This document shows, piece after piece, positions 1 to 8,125 of a stretch of 64,000 nucleotides of DNA. Where the stretch lies: assembly GCA_024234995.1 (NCBI GenBank), contig JACKNF010000001.1, positions 558,001 through 622,000 of the forward strand, given 5' to 3'. Each line of letters begins with the position of its first letter. Within the stretch, counting starts at the first letter, position 1. Position numbers and translations under genes: made by a program. Under the pieces are notes generated by a model, which was not told where the DNA came from, searched no databases, and saw only the letters and a list, made by a program, of their open reading frames with translations. This stretch comes from Gammaproteobacteria bacterium (GTDB taxonomy: Bacteria; Pseudomonadota; Gammaproteobacteria; Competibacterales; Competibacteraceae).

Positions 1-1
1 C

Positions 2-1213
2 GCTCAACTGAATTATGTGGCCGCCGGTATCGATCTGAATCAGTACATGGTCCGGCTGGACCAATCGAAAGCTGCTTGCCTTGATCTGCCGGCGGATCTT
101 GGGCAGTTGAATCAGTGGATAGCTCAGCGTTATCCGCTGGCGAGCCGCTTGCCGCCGGTTCTGCTTGGTTATGGTGCCGGCGCAGCGCTGGGCTACGCAG
201 CACTAGCCCAGGCGCCCGCTGACCGCTTCCATGCTGGAATCGGAGTGAACTTCTGCCCGGAACTACCCTTGTCCAAGCCCCTATGCCCTGGCACCGGTAA
301 ACTGGAAGGCGCAGCATTGCCCGATCATCAGGGAATGCGTTTAAAACCTATCACCCGGATGCCAGCTACCTGGTTTGTGTTTCAGAATCAGCCCGCTTGT
401 GAAGTTGCGACCACCATACAGTTTGTCCAATCGATCCAGTTAGCCCGGCTGACCGGAATACCCGGCAAGGCAGGCGTCAAAGACTGGCTGCCGCAAGTAT
501 CCGCCCTGTTGCAATGGCTCGATCCAAGCATCGTTAAGCAAGTGCAGCCGGATGCCAGCATCATGGGCATACCGCTCACTGAAGTTCCGGTGACAGGCGG
601 CCCCGATCGGCCACAATTGGCGGTCATGCTGTCCGGGGATGGCGGCTGGGCGCTGCTCGACCGGTCGATGACTGCGGAATTAGCCAAGAACGGCCTGCCG
701 GTGATTGGCTGGGATTCGCTAAGCTATTTCTGGAAAGCCCGTCAGCCGGACGAGGTCGCGCTGGATTTGGAGCGGACGCTGCGCCAGTATCTGGATACCT
801 GGAAGAAAGAACGAATCGTATTGATTGGCTATTCCTTTGGAGCCGATGCCTTACCCGCCATTGCCAACCGTTTGCCACCAGCGTTGCGCGCGCGGATCGA
901 TCTGATGGTATTCCTAGGATTATCGGATAATGCCTCTTTTGAATTTCATCTCAGCGACTGGATCAGCGACAATCCGGATGAAGGCGATCAACCCGTGCGG
1001 CCGGAATTGGCCAAGTTAAGTACTATCAAACGGTTGTGTATTTACGGTGCCGAGGAGGAGGACGCCTCCTGTCCGAAACTGGCCGATTTGGGAATCATCG
1101 TTCAACAGATGCCGGGTGATCATCACTTTGACGAGGATTATCAGGGCCTAGCCCGGCGTATTCTCGATCAGTTGCCTCAGCCGCCCATTCCTCAGCCGCC
1201 CGCCAAAAATTGA
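2..1213 (+). CDS. AcvB/VirJ-family alpha/beta hydrolase (5' end outside window)
   Basis: The frame is open to the left edge (codons in phase from base 2), so the N-terminus is missing; the GTG at 17 is probably internal. The protein has two hydrolase-like halves. The first carries a nucleophile-elbow-like GYGAGAALGY. The second has LSGDGGWALLD followed by GYSFGADALP, with an acid and a histidine near the C-terminus (GDHHFDEDY). This two-half layout is that of AcvB; VirJ is the C-terminal half alone. In Agrobacterium and Rhizobium, AcvB is a periplasmic hydrolase of lysyl-phosphatidylglycerol, usually paired with an LpiA synthase, which would lie upstream outside this window. The proline-rich C-terminus is probably disordered. 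Family assignment is good; the substrate is inferred. Confidence 0.8.
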   Translation, partial: AQLNYVAAGIDLNQYMVRLDQSKAACLDLPADLGQLNQWIAQRYPLASRLPPVLLGYGAGAALGYAALAQAPADRFHAGIGVNFCPELPLSKPLCPGTGKLEGAALPDHQGMRLKPITRMPATWFVFQNQPACEVATTIQFVQSIQLARLTGIPGKAGVKDWLPQVSALLQWLDPSIVKQVQPDASIMGIPLTEVPVTGGPDRPQLAVMLSGDGGWALLDRSMTAELAKNGLPVIGWDSLSYFWKARQPDEVALDLERTLRQYLDTWKKERIVLIGYSFGADALPAIANRLPPALRARIDLMVFLGLSDNASFEFHLSDWISDNPDEGDQPVRPELAKLSTIKRLCIYGAEEEDASCPKLADLGIIVQQMPGDHHFDEDYQGLARRILDQLPQPPIPQPPAKN

Positions 1214-1283
1214 TATCTATTTGAAAAGCAGGCTTCGTATGGATTCCATACAGTTGCGGGAGCCTTGTTCTGGCAGAAGGTTA

Positions 1284-2075
1284 TTATTCAATCCCTTCGC
1301 CTCCTTCCAGCAATTTCCGAATCACCACCCCGGCCAGCATCACGCCAAACAGTGCTGGCATATAGGAAATCGTGCCGTTTACCGCTCGTGGGCGGCCGGG
1401 TGTATCGCCGCTGGCGGGCTGATGTGGCAGGGGTGAGCTGCGTTGTTCGTCACTATAAATCACCGGGTAATTTAGCGGTGTGCCCGATTTCCGTAGCTGC
1501 CGGCGCAGCTCGCGGGCCAAGGGGCAACCCTGAGTTTGATTCAGTTTTGCCACACGGACGCGGCTAACATCCAGACAGTTACCCGCCCCTAATGCTGAAA
1601 TGACCGGTACGCCGCGGCGGTGGCATGCTGTAACCAGTGCTGCCTTACAGGCGATACTGTCGATACAATCGGCCACATAGTCATAGAGGGGTTGACTCTC
1701 CTTACGTGCTGCAGGGGAGTGGTTAGAAGCGAGGGGTAGGGTGGTAACCAACGCATCGGCCATATCCGGCTGGAGAAATTCATCGAGCAGTGTCAATTCC
1801 AGCATCGGGTCAATGTCGTGCAACCGCTCCGCCATGACCTCAACCTTGGACCGGTTCAGTGTTGAGTGCAGCGCCAGCAATTGGCGGTTAAGATTAGAAG
1901 GTGACACCGTATCGTGATCCAGCAGAGTCAGCCGGCCCACGCCAGCTCGGCCCAGGGCCTCAGCTACATAACCACCGACCCCGCCCAGTCCGGCCACTAA
2001 CACCCGTGCTGCCCGCAACCGGGCTAATCGTTCAGCGCCGATCAATATCTCAGTGCGTGCCTGTGGATAAGGCAT
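1284..2075 (-). CDS. tcdA: tRNA threonylcarbamoyladenosine dehydratase TcdA
   Basis: E1/ThiF-like enzyme that cyclises t6A37 in tRNA to ct6A in an ATP-dependent reaction. The Rossmann nucleotide-binding loop VAGLGGVGGYVAEALGRAGV lies close to the N-terminus, followed by LLDHDTVSPSNLNRQLLAL, which holds the typical ThiF/TcdA Asp and Asn-x-x-Arg-Gln residues. The middle part DYVADCIDSIACKAAL and the C-terminal membrane-associating segment also fit TcdA (CsdL/YgdL). The start is placed at the ATG at 2075 (MPYPQARTEI); the frame stays open to 2156 with a non-homologous extension. This start overlaps the end of the upstream TatD gene by 26 bases, suggesting a two-gene operon. Confidence 0.93.
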   Translation of the reverse strand: MPYPQARTEILIGAERLARLRAARVLVAGLGGVGGYVAEALGRAGVGRLTLLDHDTVSPSNLNRQLLALHSTLNRSKVEVMAERLHDIDPMLELTLLDEFLQPDMADALVTTLPLASNHSPAARKESQPLYDYVADCIDSIACKAALVTACHRRGVPVISALGAGNCLDVSRVRVAKLNQTQGCPLARELRRQLRKSGTPLNYPVIYSDEQRSSPLPHQPASGDTPGRPRAVNGTISYMPALFGVMLAGVVIRKLLEGGEGIE

Positions 2076-2844
2076 CGGACAATCTGAACAAGCGGCAGGC
2101 ATTTTTTGTGGTAGCGGCAGCGATTTCAGCAGGATCAGCGCCGCGTAACTCAGCAATACAACTCAGTACCTCCGTCACGAATGCCGGTTCGTTGCGCTCG
2201 CCGCGATGATTACTCAACGGCTGGTCGGGAGCGTCGGTCTCTATCATGAAGCCATCCAGTGGCAGATAGCGGATCAGTTTGCGCAAACGGGCGGCACGCG
2301 GATAGGTCAGCGGACCGCCAAAGCTGAGCAGGATTCCCAAATCCAGCAGCCGTCCGGCCTGATCTTCGCTGCCGGAGAAGCTATGCACCATGCCACGCAC
2401 TCCGGCAAAACGCCGCAGAAATTTGATGACGTGATCCACGGCATGACGAGCATGGATCACGACCGGCAGATCATGACGGCAGGCCAGGCGCAATTGCCCG
2501 GAAAAAAATTCAGCTTGGGCATCGGGGTCGAGATCAGGCAGGTAATAATCCAGCCCGCATTCGCCGATGGCGACGGGCCGTTCCCGGCGCAACCAATGCG
2601 CCAATGCATCGAGATGCTCCGGGCGATGTTCATTGAGATAGGCTGGATGCAAGCCGTAACATGGATACAGCCCTGGATATTGTTTTGTCACTGCCTTGAG
2701 TTTGGGCCACAGGCGGGCGCTGACCGCTGCCAGCACTTGTGCGCTCACGCCGGCGTCGCGGGCCCGCTGGTAAGCGGCCTCCCGGTCGGGATCGAAACTG
2801 GCCTCGTCGAAATGATTATGACTATCGATCAGAGTAAACATCAT
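2050..2844 (-). CDS. TatD-family metal-dependent nuclease
   Basis: Metal-dependent hydrolase of the amidohydrolase superfamily; TatD relatives act as 3'-5' DNA/RNA exonucleases or D-Tyr-tRNA deacylase-like enzymes. Visible metal-ligand motifs are DSHNHFD at the N-terminus, the glutamate in AIGECGLDYY, the histidine in PVVIHARHA, the histidine in GMVHSFSGS and the aspartate in MIETDAPDQP. Its length (264 aa) is normal for the family. It resembles the YjjV branch more than TatD itself, but I cannot place the subfamily securely. It is the first gene of a short leftward operon with tcdA. Upstream lies a long stretch without genes that must hold its promoter, although I see no clear -10/-35 pair. 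Confidence 0.9.
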   Translation of the reverse strand: MMFTLIDSHNHFDEASFDPDREAAYQRARDAGVSAQVLAAVSARLWPKLKAVTKQYPGLYPCYGLHPAYLNEHRPEHLDALAHWLRRERPVAIGECGLDYYLPDLDPDAQAEFFSGQLRLACRHDLPVVIHARHAVDHVIKFLRRFAGVRGMVHSFSGSEDQAGRLLDLGILLSFGGPLTYPRAARLRKLIRYLPLDGFMIETDAPDQPLSNHRGERNEPAFVTEVLSCIAELRGADPAEIAAATTKNACRLFRLSDALSTGTH

Positions 2845-3488
2845 CAGCGTCTGGTCAAGCGCATGCTATCCAGGTGTTGGTGGTGCAGGCCGGCACTCCA
2901 GCTTGATCCTTGAATAGATGCATCAATACATCAACCGGGTTGGTGACAGGTTTACACACGCAGTCAGTTCGTTGACTGCGTCACTGAGGATCAAATCTTC
3001 TTTCATCAAGCGGTATTCCTGCCAGCCATTTCAATCATTGCTTTCGTTTTCCAGCATCTGGGAGGGCCGGCCGATACCAAAGTTTTGCGTTGTTGAACCG
3101 GGCTGGAAGCGGGAAATATCAGGCAAGCAGCCCATAACAACGCTATGATGTTGCCAAATATATATCCTATTCAATACATTGCCTTTTTTATGATGATTGC
3201 TAGAAATGTCAAAGAAGTGTAGTTCTCTCATTCGTGATTAGCCAGTTCTAGAGAATCGTTGCTATTTCCAAGCCCACTGGGCCGGGTCTTTGAAGGCAAT
3301 GTGGATGAGATCGCGACTTCCTTACTGACGCTTAAGACCGTGTTTGAACGCTACCCGATAATCCGGTGGCTGATTTTGATTGCTGACTGCGGGTTATACC
3401 AATTCTGCATAGGTTTTACGCTATTGTTTGGAGGCTGTAGGTTGGGCAACGCTGTGTTCAGCCCAACCGGCTCAGCACTCAATTCTAT
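2845..3488. other. Gene-poor stretch
   Basis: No convincing coding region. The short frames here have no ribosome-binding site, no recognisable product and mixed codon use. It contains an inverted repeat, GGTTGGGC at 3438-3445 and GCCCAACC at 3459-3466. This sits in a segment (about 3330-3475) reminiscent of dispersed intergenic repeats, but no second copy is present in this window. The tatD promoter should lie near 2845-2950. Confidence 0.5.
3438..3466. repeat. Intergenic inverted repeat, 8-bp arms
   Basis: GGTTGGGC and GCCCAACC are perfect 8-bp arms around a 13-nt loop. No T-run follows on either strand, so it is not a standard terminator. The sequence style (GTAGGTTGGGC...) is like small dispersed repeats of Proteobacteria, which is an inference from appearance only. 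Confidence 0.35.
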
Positions 3489-3539
3489 TTAGAAGGGGTC
3501 ATCATCCAGCAAGGTAGCGCCCGGCGAGGCATAGTGCAT
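3489..3539 (-). CDS. Candidate 16-residue peptide ORF with a perfect Shine-Dalgarno
   Basis: An ATG at 3539 opens a frame encoding MHYASPGATLLDDDPF before a TAA stop. A perfect AGGAGG (3549-3554, minus strand) lies nine bases upstream, the best ribosome-binding site in this region. It begins 33 bases after the pentapeptide-repeat gene and in the same direction, so it could be the third gene of a lon transcript. The peptide resembles no family I recognise. It could instead be the relic of a longer protein's C-terminus or a chance frame; only the strong binding site argues for translation. Confidence 0.3.
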   Translation of the reverse strand: MHYASPGATLLDDDPF

Positions 3540-3572
3540 AGTGCCTGCCCTCCTGCTTAAGCCAGCTACTTC

Positions 3573-4352
3573 TCACCGGCATGCCCCCACCGAGCCGGGC
3601 CGGCACCGTTGGCGATTGATCCAGATCGTGCTGTCGAGTTTGGCATCGGTGAAGATAGCGCCATCGACCCGGGCTTCGGCCAAAGTCGCCTGGCTGAGAT
3701 CGGCGCCGGTGAAATTCACATCTAGTAACGTTGCTCCGTCTAGCCGGGTACCTTGTAGATTGGCGCTGGTTAGCACGGCATCCTCCAGCATCGCCCGGCT
3801 CAGCACGGCTTCACTTAAATTGGCATTGGTGAGTTTCGCATCGCTCAGATCCGCTTGCGCCAGATTGGCCTGATTGAGTTTCGCGTTGCTCAGGTCTGCC
3901 TTGCTCAGGTCTGCTTGATATAACCCAGCGTTGCTCAGGTCCGCTTTGCGTAGATCAGCCCCCGCCAGCACCGCCCGATCCAGCCGCGCGCCGGTCATGC
4001 TCGCGTCAGCCAGCACCGCATGATTCAGCTGCGCCGACACCAGTCGAGTGCCACGTAACGCCGCTCCCGTGAAATCCGCCTTGTTAAGAACTGCGCGGCC
4101 TAAATCAGCGCCGCTGAACCGCGCCCCGCTTAGATTGGCACCGCTCAGATTGACCTGCGTCAGCACCGCTTCCCGCAAGTCTGCACCCTGCAAATCTGCG
4201 CCCTGTTTGTCGCAATGCAGCCAATTGACCCGCCGGGCCGGGGGATCATCGCAGGCAGCCCAGCTCACAGTGGATACCTGGAGCAACGCCAGCAGACAGA
4301 GCGGCGGGAACAAAATCGTGCGGGCTTTGCCAGGAATCATCACTGTCATCAC
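3573..4352 (-). CDS. Exported pentapeptide-repeat protein
   Basis: After a signal peptide ending near VSTVSWA, and a short Cys-containing linker with cysteines in CDDPP and LHCDKQ, come about 35 tandem pentapeptide repeats of the A(D/N)LxX type, for example GADLQGADLREAVL. These fold as a right-handed quadrilateral beta-helix. The C-terminal cap DSTIWINRQRCRPGSVGACR has the common TxW...C.PGSxGxC ending of exported members. Translation probably begins at GTG 4352 or ATG 4349. The gene starts 11 bases after the lon stop in the same direction, so it is likely co-transcribed with lon. The molecular role is unknown; some family members mimic DNA, but an exported one is unlikely to act on gyrase. 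Confidence 0.85.
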   Translation of the reverse strand: MMTVMIPGKARTILFPPLCLLALLQVSTVSWAACDDPPARRVNWLHCDKQGADLQGADLREAVLTQVNLSGANLSGARFSGADLGRAVLNKADFTGAALRGTRLVSAQLNHAVLADASMTGARLDRAVLAGADLRKADLSNAGLYQADLSKADLSNAKLNQANLAQADLSDAKLTNANLSEAVLSRAMLEDAVLTSANLQGTRLDGATLLDVNFTGADLSQATLAEARVDGAIFTDAKLDSTIWINRQRCRPGSVGACR

Positions 4353-4363
4353 AAACTATGTCC

Positions 4364-6787
4364 TCAGCCGGGATGCCCGGCGGTAAAAACCAGATCCGCC
4401 ACCTGCTGGAAGCGTTCGACAAAATGGATGGTCATACCCTCGCGGATATGATCCGGCAATTCATCGACATCGCCGCGATTACCTTCCGGCAGCAGAATTT
4501 CATGAATACCGGTCCGGCGGGCGGCGATGAGTTTCTCGCGGACGCCACCAATCGGTAGCACCTGCCCAGTCAGGGTCAACTCACCGGTCATCGCCAACGG
4601 CCGCGCCGTGGCCTGACCCCGGGCCAGCGATAACAGGGCGGTGGCCATGGTAATACCAGCACTGGGACCGTCCTTGGGCGTTGCACCCTCCGGCACATGC
4701 AAATGCACAAAGGCTTCGTCAAAAAACTTCGGGTCGGCTTGATATTCTTCCAAATGAGCGCTCACATAACTGTAGGCGATATTAGCCGATTCCTGCATGA
4801 CTTCGCCCAACCGGCCGGTTAATTTGAAACCGCGATTCTTGGTGTGGATCAGGCTGGCCTCGACACTGAGCGTTGCGCCGCCCATCGCCGTCCAGGCTAA
4901 GCCAGTGACCACGCCGACCCCGGCCATCAGCGCCTCTACTTTGAATGGTGGCTTGCCCAGATAGTGATCCAGGCCGGTGCGATTCACCGTGATCGTTCCT
5001 TCCTGGTGATTTTCGACAATCTGGACTGCGCTTTTACGGACAATCCGCCCGAGTTGTTTTTCCAGGTTGCGCACGCCCGCCTCGCGCGCGTAACCTTCGA
5101 TGATTTGTTGCAACGCCTCATCATCCAGTTGGATACGGTCACGCTCCAGTCCACTGCGTTCCAGCAGTTTCGGCCAGAGATGGTTGCGGGCGATTTGCAG
5201 CTTCTCGGCAGTGATGTAGCCAGACAGGCGAATGGTTTCCATGCGGTCGAGCAGCGGTGCTGGGATCGTGTCGAGCTGATTAGCCGTGCAGATGAATAGC
5301 ACTTTGGATAGGTCGAAACGCACATCCAGATAGTGATCGAGAAATTCAGTGTTCTGCTCCGGGTCAAGGACTTCCAGCAGTGCTGAAGCTGGATCACCAT
5401 GATACGAAGCGCCGATCTTGTCGATCTCGTCTAGCATGATCACCGGATTCGCGGTCTCGGCATCGCGGATGGCCTGGATAAATTTACCTGGTAATGCGCC
5501 AATATACGTGCGGCGGTGGCCTTTGATCTCGGCTTCGTCACGCATTCCGCCCAAGCTGAGCCGGTAGAATTGGCGATCCAGCGCCGCAGCCACTGATCGG
5601 CCAATCGACGTTTTGCCTACGCCCGGCGGGCCGACCAGCAGGATGATCGAACCGCCGACCTGACCTTTCAACGCCCCGACCGCCAGGAATTCGATGATCC
5701 GGTCCTTTACGTCGGCCAGCCCGTCATGGTCGCGATCCAGCACTTCGCGGGCATGTTTAAGATTCAGGTTGTCCGTTGAATAAACCCCCCATGGCAGATC
5801 AGTCATTACGTCCAGGTAATTGCGGGTGACAGCGTATTCCGGGGAACCGGTTTCCAGGATCGACAGTTTGTCCAGTTCCTCATCGATGCGTTTCTTGGCC
5901 GCTTCAGGAACCTCGCGGGTTTCCAGCCGCTCGCGGAAGCGGTCCACATCGGCGGTGCGGTCGTCCTTGGCGATGCCCAACTCCTGCTGGATGGCCTTGA
6001 GCTGCTCGCGCAGAAAAAACTTGCGCTGGTGTTCGCTCATCTTGTCTTCGACTTGCTTGCGGATCTTGGTCTGAAGCTGGGCGACTTCCAGTTCCTTCTT
6101 GATCAATACAATCACTTTTTTCAACCGCGCCAGAACCGGCGCCGTGGCCAGGATTTCCTGCAATTCTTCCTTGCTGGCGGTGGTCAGGCTGGCGGCGAAA
6201 TCAGCCAGCGGCGAAGGGTCATTGGTATTGAAACGATTGAGGAAAAATTTGAGTTCCTCGGAATATAGCGGGTTGAGCGGGATTAATTCCTTGAGGGTAT
6301 TAATCACCGCCAAGGAATAGGCGCGTAATTCTTCGACACCGGTATGCTCGGCGTCCTCATTCAGATACTCAACTTGCACATGGTAAGGCGGTTCGCTGGA
6401 CAGCCAGCGCTCGATGCGAAATCGCCGCAGACCCTGGGCGATGAATTGCAAACGTCCTTCATTGCGCGCCAGCTGGTGCATCCGGGCTGCGGTGCCTACC
6501 GAGTGAAAATCATCGGGATGGACATTTTCCGCGCTATCCGGTTTGACCAGAATCAGACCGATTATCCGCTGATCGCAACTGGCGGCGGCCTCAATGGTGG
6601 GCAGCCAAGGTTCTTCATTCAACAGCAATGGCAGGGCCTGCGCCGGGAAGAAGGGCCGTTCGGACAGCGGCAGCAGGTACAGGGTATTGGGCAGAATGTC
6701 GACGGCGGGAACGATATGGTTGGTGGATGCTTCAGCGTCGTTGTCCTCGCGCACGACTTCCGCTTCAATGGTTTCGTGGTCGGTCAT
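4364..6787 (-). CDS. lon: ATP-dependent Lon protease
   Basis: Cytoplasmic AAA+ serine protease that degrades misfolded and regulatory proteins. Counting from the first possible codon (GTG 6796), the Lon N-domain (LPLSERPFFPAQALPLLL) spans roughly residues 35-230. Walker A GPPGVGKT lies at 389-396 and Walker B VIMLDEID near 452-459. The catalytic Ser-Lys dyad is Ser712 in PKDGPSAG and Lys755 in GGVREK, 43 residues apart as in other Lon enzymes. The ATG at 6787 is preferred over the GTG three codons earlier; neither has a strong Shine-Dalgarno. A sigma-32-like promoter lies just upstream (6824-6852). Full length and apparently intact. Confidence 0.97.
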   Translation of the reverse strand: MTDHETIEAEVVREDNDAEASTNHIVPAVDILPNTLYLLPLSERPFFPAQALPLLLNEEPWLPTIEAAASCDQRIIGLILVKPDSAENVHPDDFHSVGTAARMHQLARNEGRLQFIAQGLRRFRIERWLSSEPPYHVQVEYLNEDAEHTGVEELRAYSLAVINTLKELIPLNPLYSEELKFFLNRFNTNDPSPLADFAASLTTASKEELQEILATAPVLARLKKVIVLIKKELEVAQLQTKIRKQVEDKMSEHQRKFFLREQLKAIQQELGIAKDDRTADVDRFRERLETREVPEAAKKRIDEELDKLSILETGSPEYAVTRNYLDVMTDLPWGVYSTDNLNLKHAREVLDRDHDGLADVKDRIIEFLAVGALKGQVGGSIILLVGPPGVGKTSIGRSVAAALDRQFYRLSLGGMRDEAEIKGHRRTYIGALPGKFIQAIRDAETANPVIMLDEIDKIGASYHGDPASALLEVLDPEQNTEFLDHYLDVRFDLSKVLFICTANQLDTIPAPLLDRMETIRLSGYITAEKLQIARNHLWPKLLERSGLERDRIQLDDEALQQIIEGYAREAGVRNLEKQLGRIVRKSAVQIVENHQEGTITVNRTGLDHYLGKPPFKVEALMAGVGVVTGLAWTAMGGATLSVEASLIHTKNRGFKLTGRLGEVMQESANIAYSYVSAHLEEYQADPKFFDEAFVHLHVPEGATPKDGPSAGITMATALLSLARGQATARPLAMTGELTLTGQVLPIGGVREKLIAARRTGIHEILLPEGNRGDVDELPDHIREGMTIHFVERFQQVADLVFTAGHPG

Positions 6788-6823
6788 GATTTTCACGCGG
6801 CGGTAACAGGATATTGACCTTCT

Positions 6824-6852
6824 AAATGCGGGCAGGCTGGAGGATTGTCAAG
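6824..6852 (-). promoter_or_regulatory. Sigma-32-like heat-shock promoter of lon
   Basis: On the minus strand, CTTGACA (6846-6852) and CCGCATTT (6824-6831) are separated by 14 bases. The sigma-32 consensus is about CTTGAAA-N13-14-CCCCATNT, so six of seven and seven of eight positions agree. It lies 37 bases upstream of the lon ATG. lon is a classical sigma-32 gene in enterobacteria. The TTGACA could also serve sigma-70, but no TATAAT-like element follows at 17 bases. Confidence 0.55.
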
Positions 6853-6918
6853 GGTATCTATACTTTCATTAATGCATCCCTGCTGAAACTGGCATGCTCA
6901 ATCCACTGGTCTACGCTC

Positions 6919-8070
6919 ATGTACTCATCCACTGCCAATATTCGTGCCCTGATGGCTGACTTTCATATTGCCGACATGACACTGCGCTACAGCAGTTTCG
7001 TTCCTCGCCTGTATAACCTGTGTAAGTCATTGGGGTTCACCCCTGGTAAGATCATGCCCTCGCGGGCATTCTGCTCAGACGAAAACCAAGGCTATCCGAT
7101 TATTCTCATCAGCAAACATTTTGGCGTGTTTCCGTTCAATCATGGTCAGGTTGGCGGCATTGTTGCCACCGATCGCCACGCGCCCCACGCTGAGCATGGG
7201 CAGGATATGGTGATCATTCACGCTAGCCATGTGGGTTATGATCCGGAACGCCGTGTGTTTGGTGTTTACCGGCGTATCCAGAGCGAAGATCAGCACTTGA
7301 CCGCCAGTTGCGGGAAAATTGAGGCCGTGCTGCGCTGGTATCAGGAAGAATACGCCTTTGCCCGCGACAACATTCTGCTGGAGCGCCAGGGAGAGGAGTA
7401 CCGGGTTACGATCGATAATCAGTTGCTGCGCGAGAATCGTGACGAGGGCCTATTCCTGAATTTGGAGCGGCTGGCGACAGCAGACCACGCCAGTCATAAA
7501 TGGCATCCGGTGTGTTGCCGGAGCACTGCCAAAAGCTTGCTCGCTTCGCCCGAGCTGCGTCACCGGATGGAGCAAGCCGGTTGGGCCGATGGCCGGTGCG
7601 AACCGGTCGGTGCATGGTTACAACCGGAGTATTTTCGTTTCAAGCGCGACATTCAAGGTGATCTGGAAGGCCGCAGCCATCTGGAACAAAACTTGTTCGA
7701 TCCGATGGCTTGGATCGTCACTGCGCCGCATCCGTTACTGACGGCTGCCCAGGTGAATACGCAAGTGGAATTCGATCGCACTTTCCGCACTATCGTCCGG
7801 GAACATGGCTATCAAGGCAAGCGGGTTTTGTACATCTCTGGACTGCATATCGACATTTCCCCCCAGGCTGGACAGCGTTTTCCATTGACCAAGTTTGTGC
7901 CGTGGGCAGCGTTCGTGCAGCAACCTGATGGCAACCACTCTACCCTGGAACAGGTAGAGCTTTTCGAGCACTTACGCAGGCAGTCCAGCGAGAATCCGGA
8001 TCAGATCAATCTAGAGGAATCCATTCATCAGATGGAACTGGCCCGGCAGGTCGATGTGGCTACACCTTGA
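6919..8070 (+). CDS. Putative LCIB-like (beta-class) carbonic anhydrase domain protein
   Basis: The N-terminal half resembles the limiting-CO2-inducible protein B/C carbonic anhydrase fold. It has RAFCSDE (first zinc-ligand Cys and active-site Asp), then a Gly-rich QVGGIVATDRHAPHA, then MVIIHASHVGYD (ligand His plus the HVG motif), then TASCGKI (second ligand Cys). In this family zinc is held by Cys-His-Cys and the enzyme hydrates CO2. The C-terminal ~200 residues have no motif I recognise. The frame is open from an ATG at 6826, but that start would overlap the lon promoter, so the ATG at 6919 is preferred; neither has a clear Shine-Dalgarno. It is divergent from lon and convergent with the GGDEF-EAL gene. 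Function is inferred from motifs only. Confidence 0.6.
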   Translation: MYSSTANIRALMADFHIADMTLRYSSFVPRLYNLCKSLGFTPGKIMPSRAFCSDENQGYPIILISKHFGVFPFNHGQVGGIVATDRHAPHAEHGQDMVIIHASHVGYDPERRVFGVYRRIQSEDQHLTASCGKIEAVLRWYQEEYAFARDNILLERQGEEYRVTIDNQLLRENRDEGLFLNLERLATADHASHKWHPVCCRSTAKSLLASPELRHRMEQAGWADGRCEPVGAWLQPEYFRFKRDIQGDLEGRSHLEQNLFDPMAWIVTAPHPLLTAAQVNTQVEFDRTFRTIVREHGYQGKRVLYISGLHIDISPQAGQRFPLTKFVPWAAFVQQPDGNHSTLEQVELFEHLRRQSSENPDQINLEESIHQMELARQVDVATP

Positions 8071-8125
8071 GAAATTTTCCATCGATAAGGGCCTCTGAGT
8101 TTGGTGATTTGTCACCCGATGCGCT

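Noticed and set aside
2206..2913. 235-residue open frame on the + strand
   Set aside because: It is antisense to the TatD-family gene, which has clear catalytic motifs; the translated product resembles nothing and has no Shine-Dalgarno.
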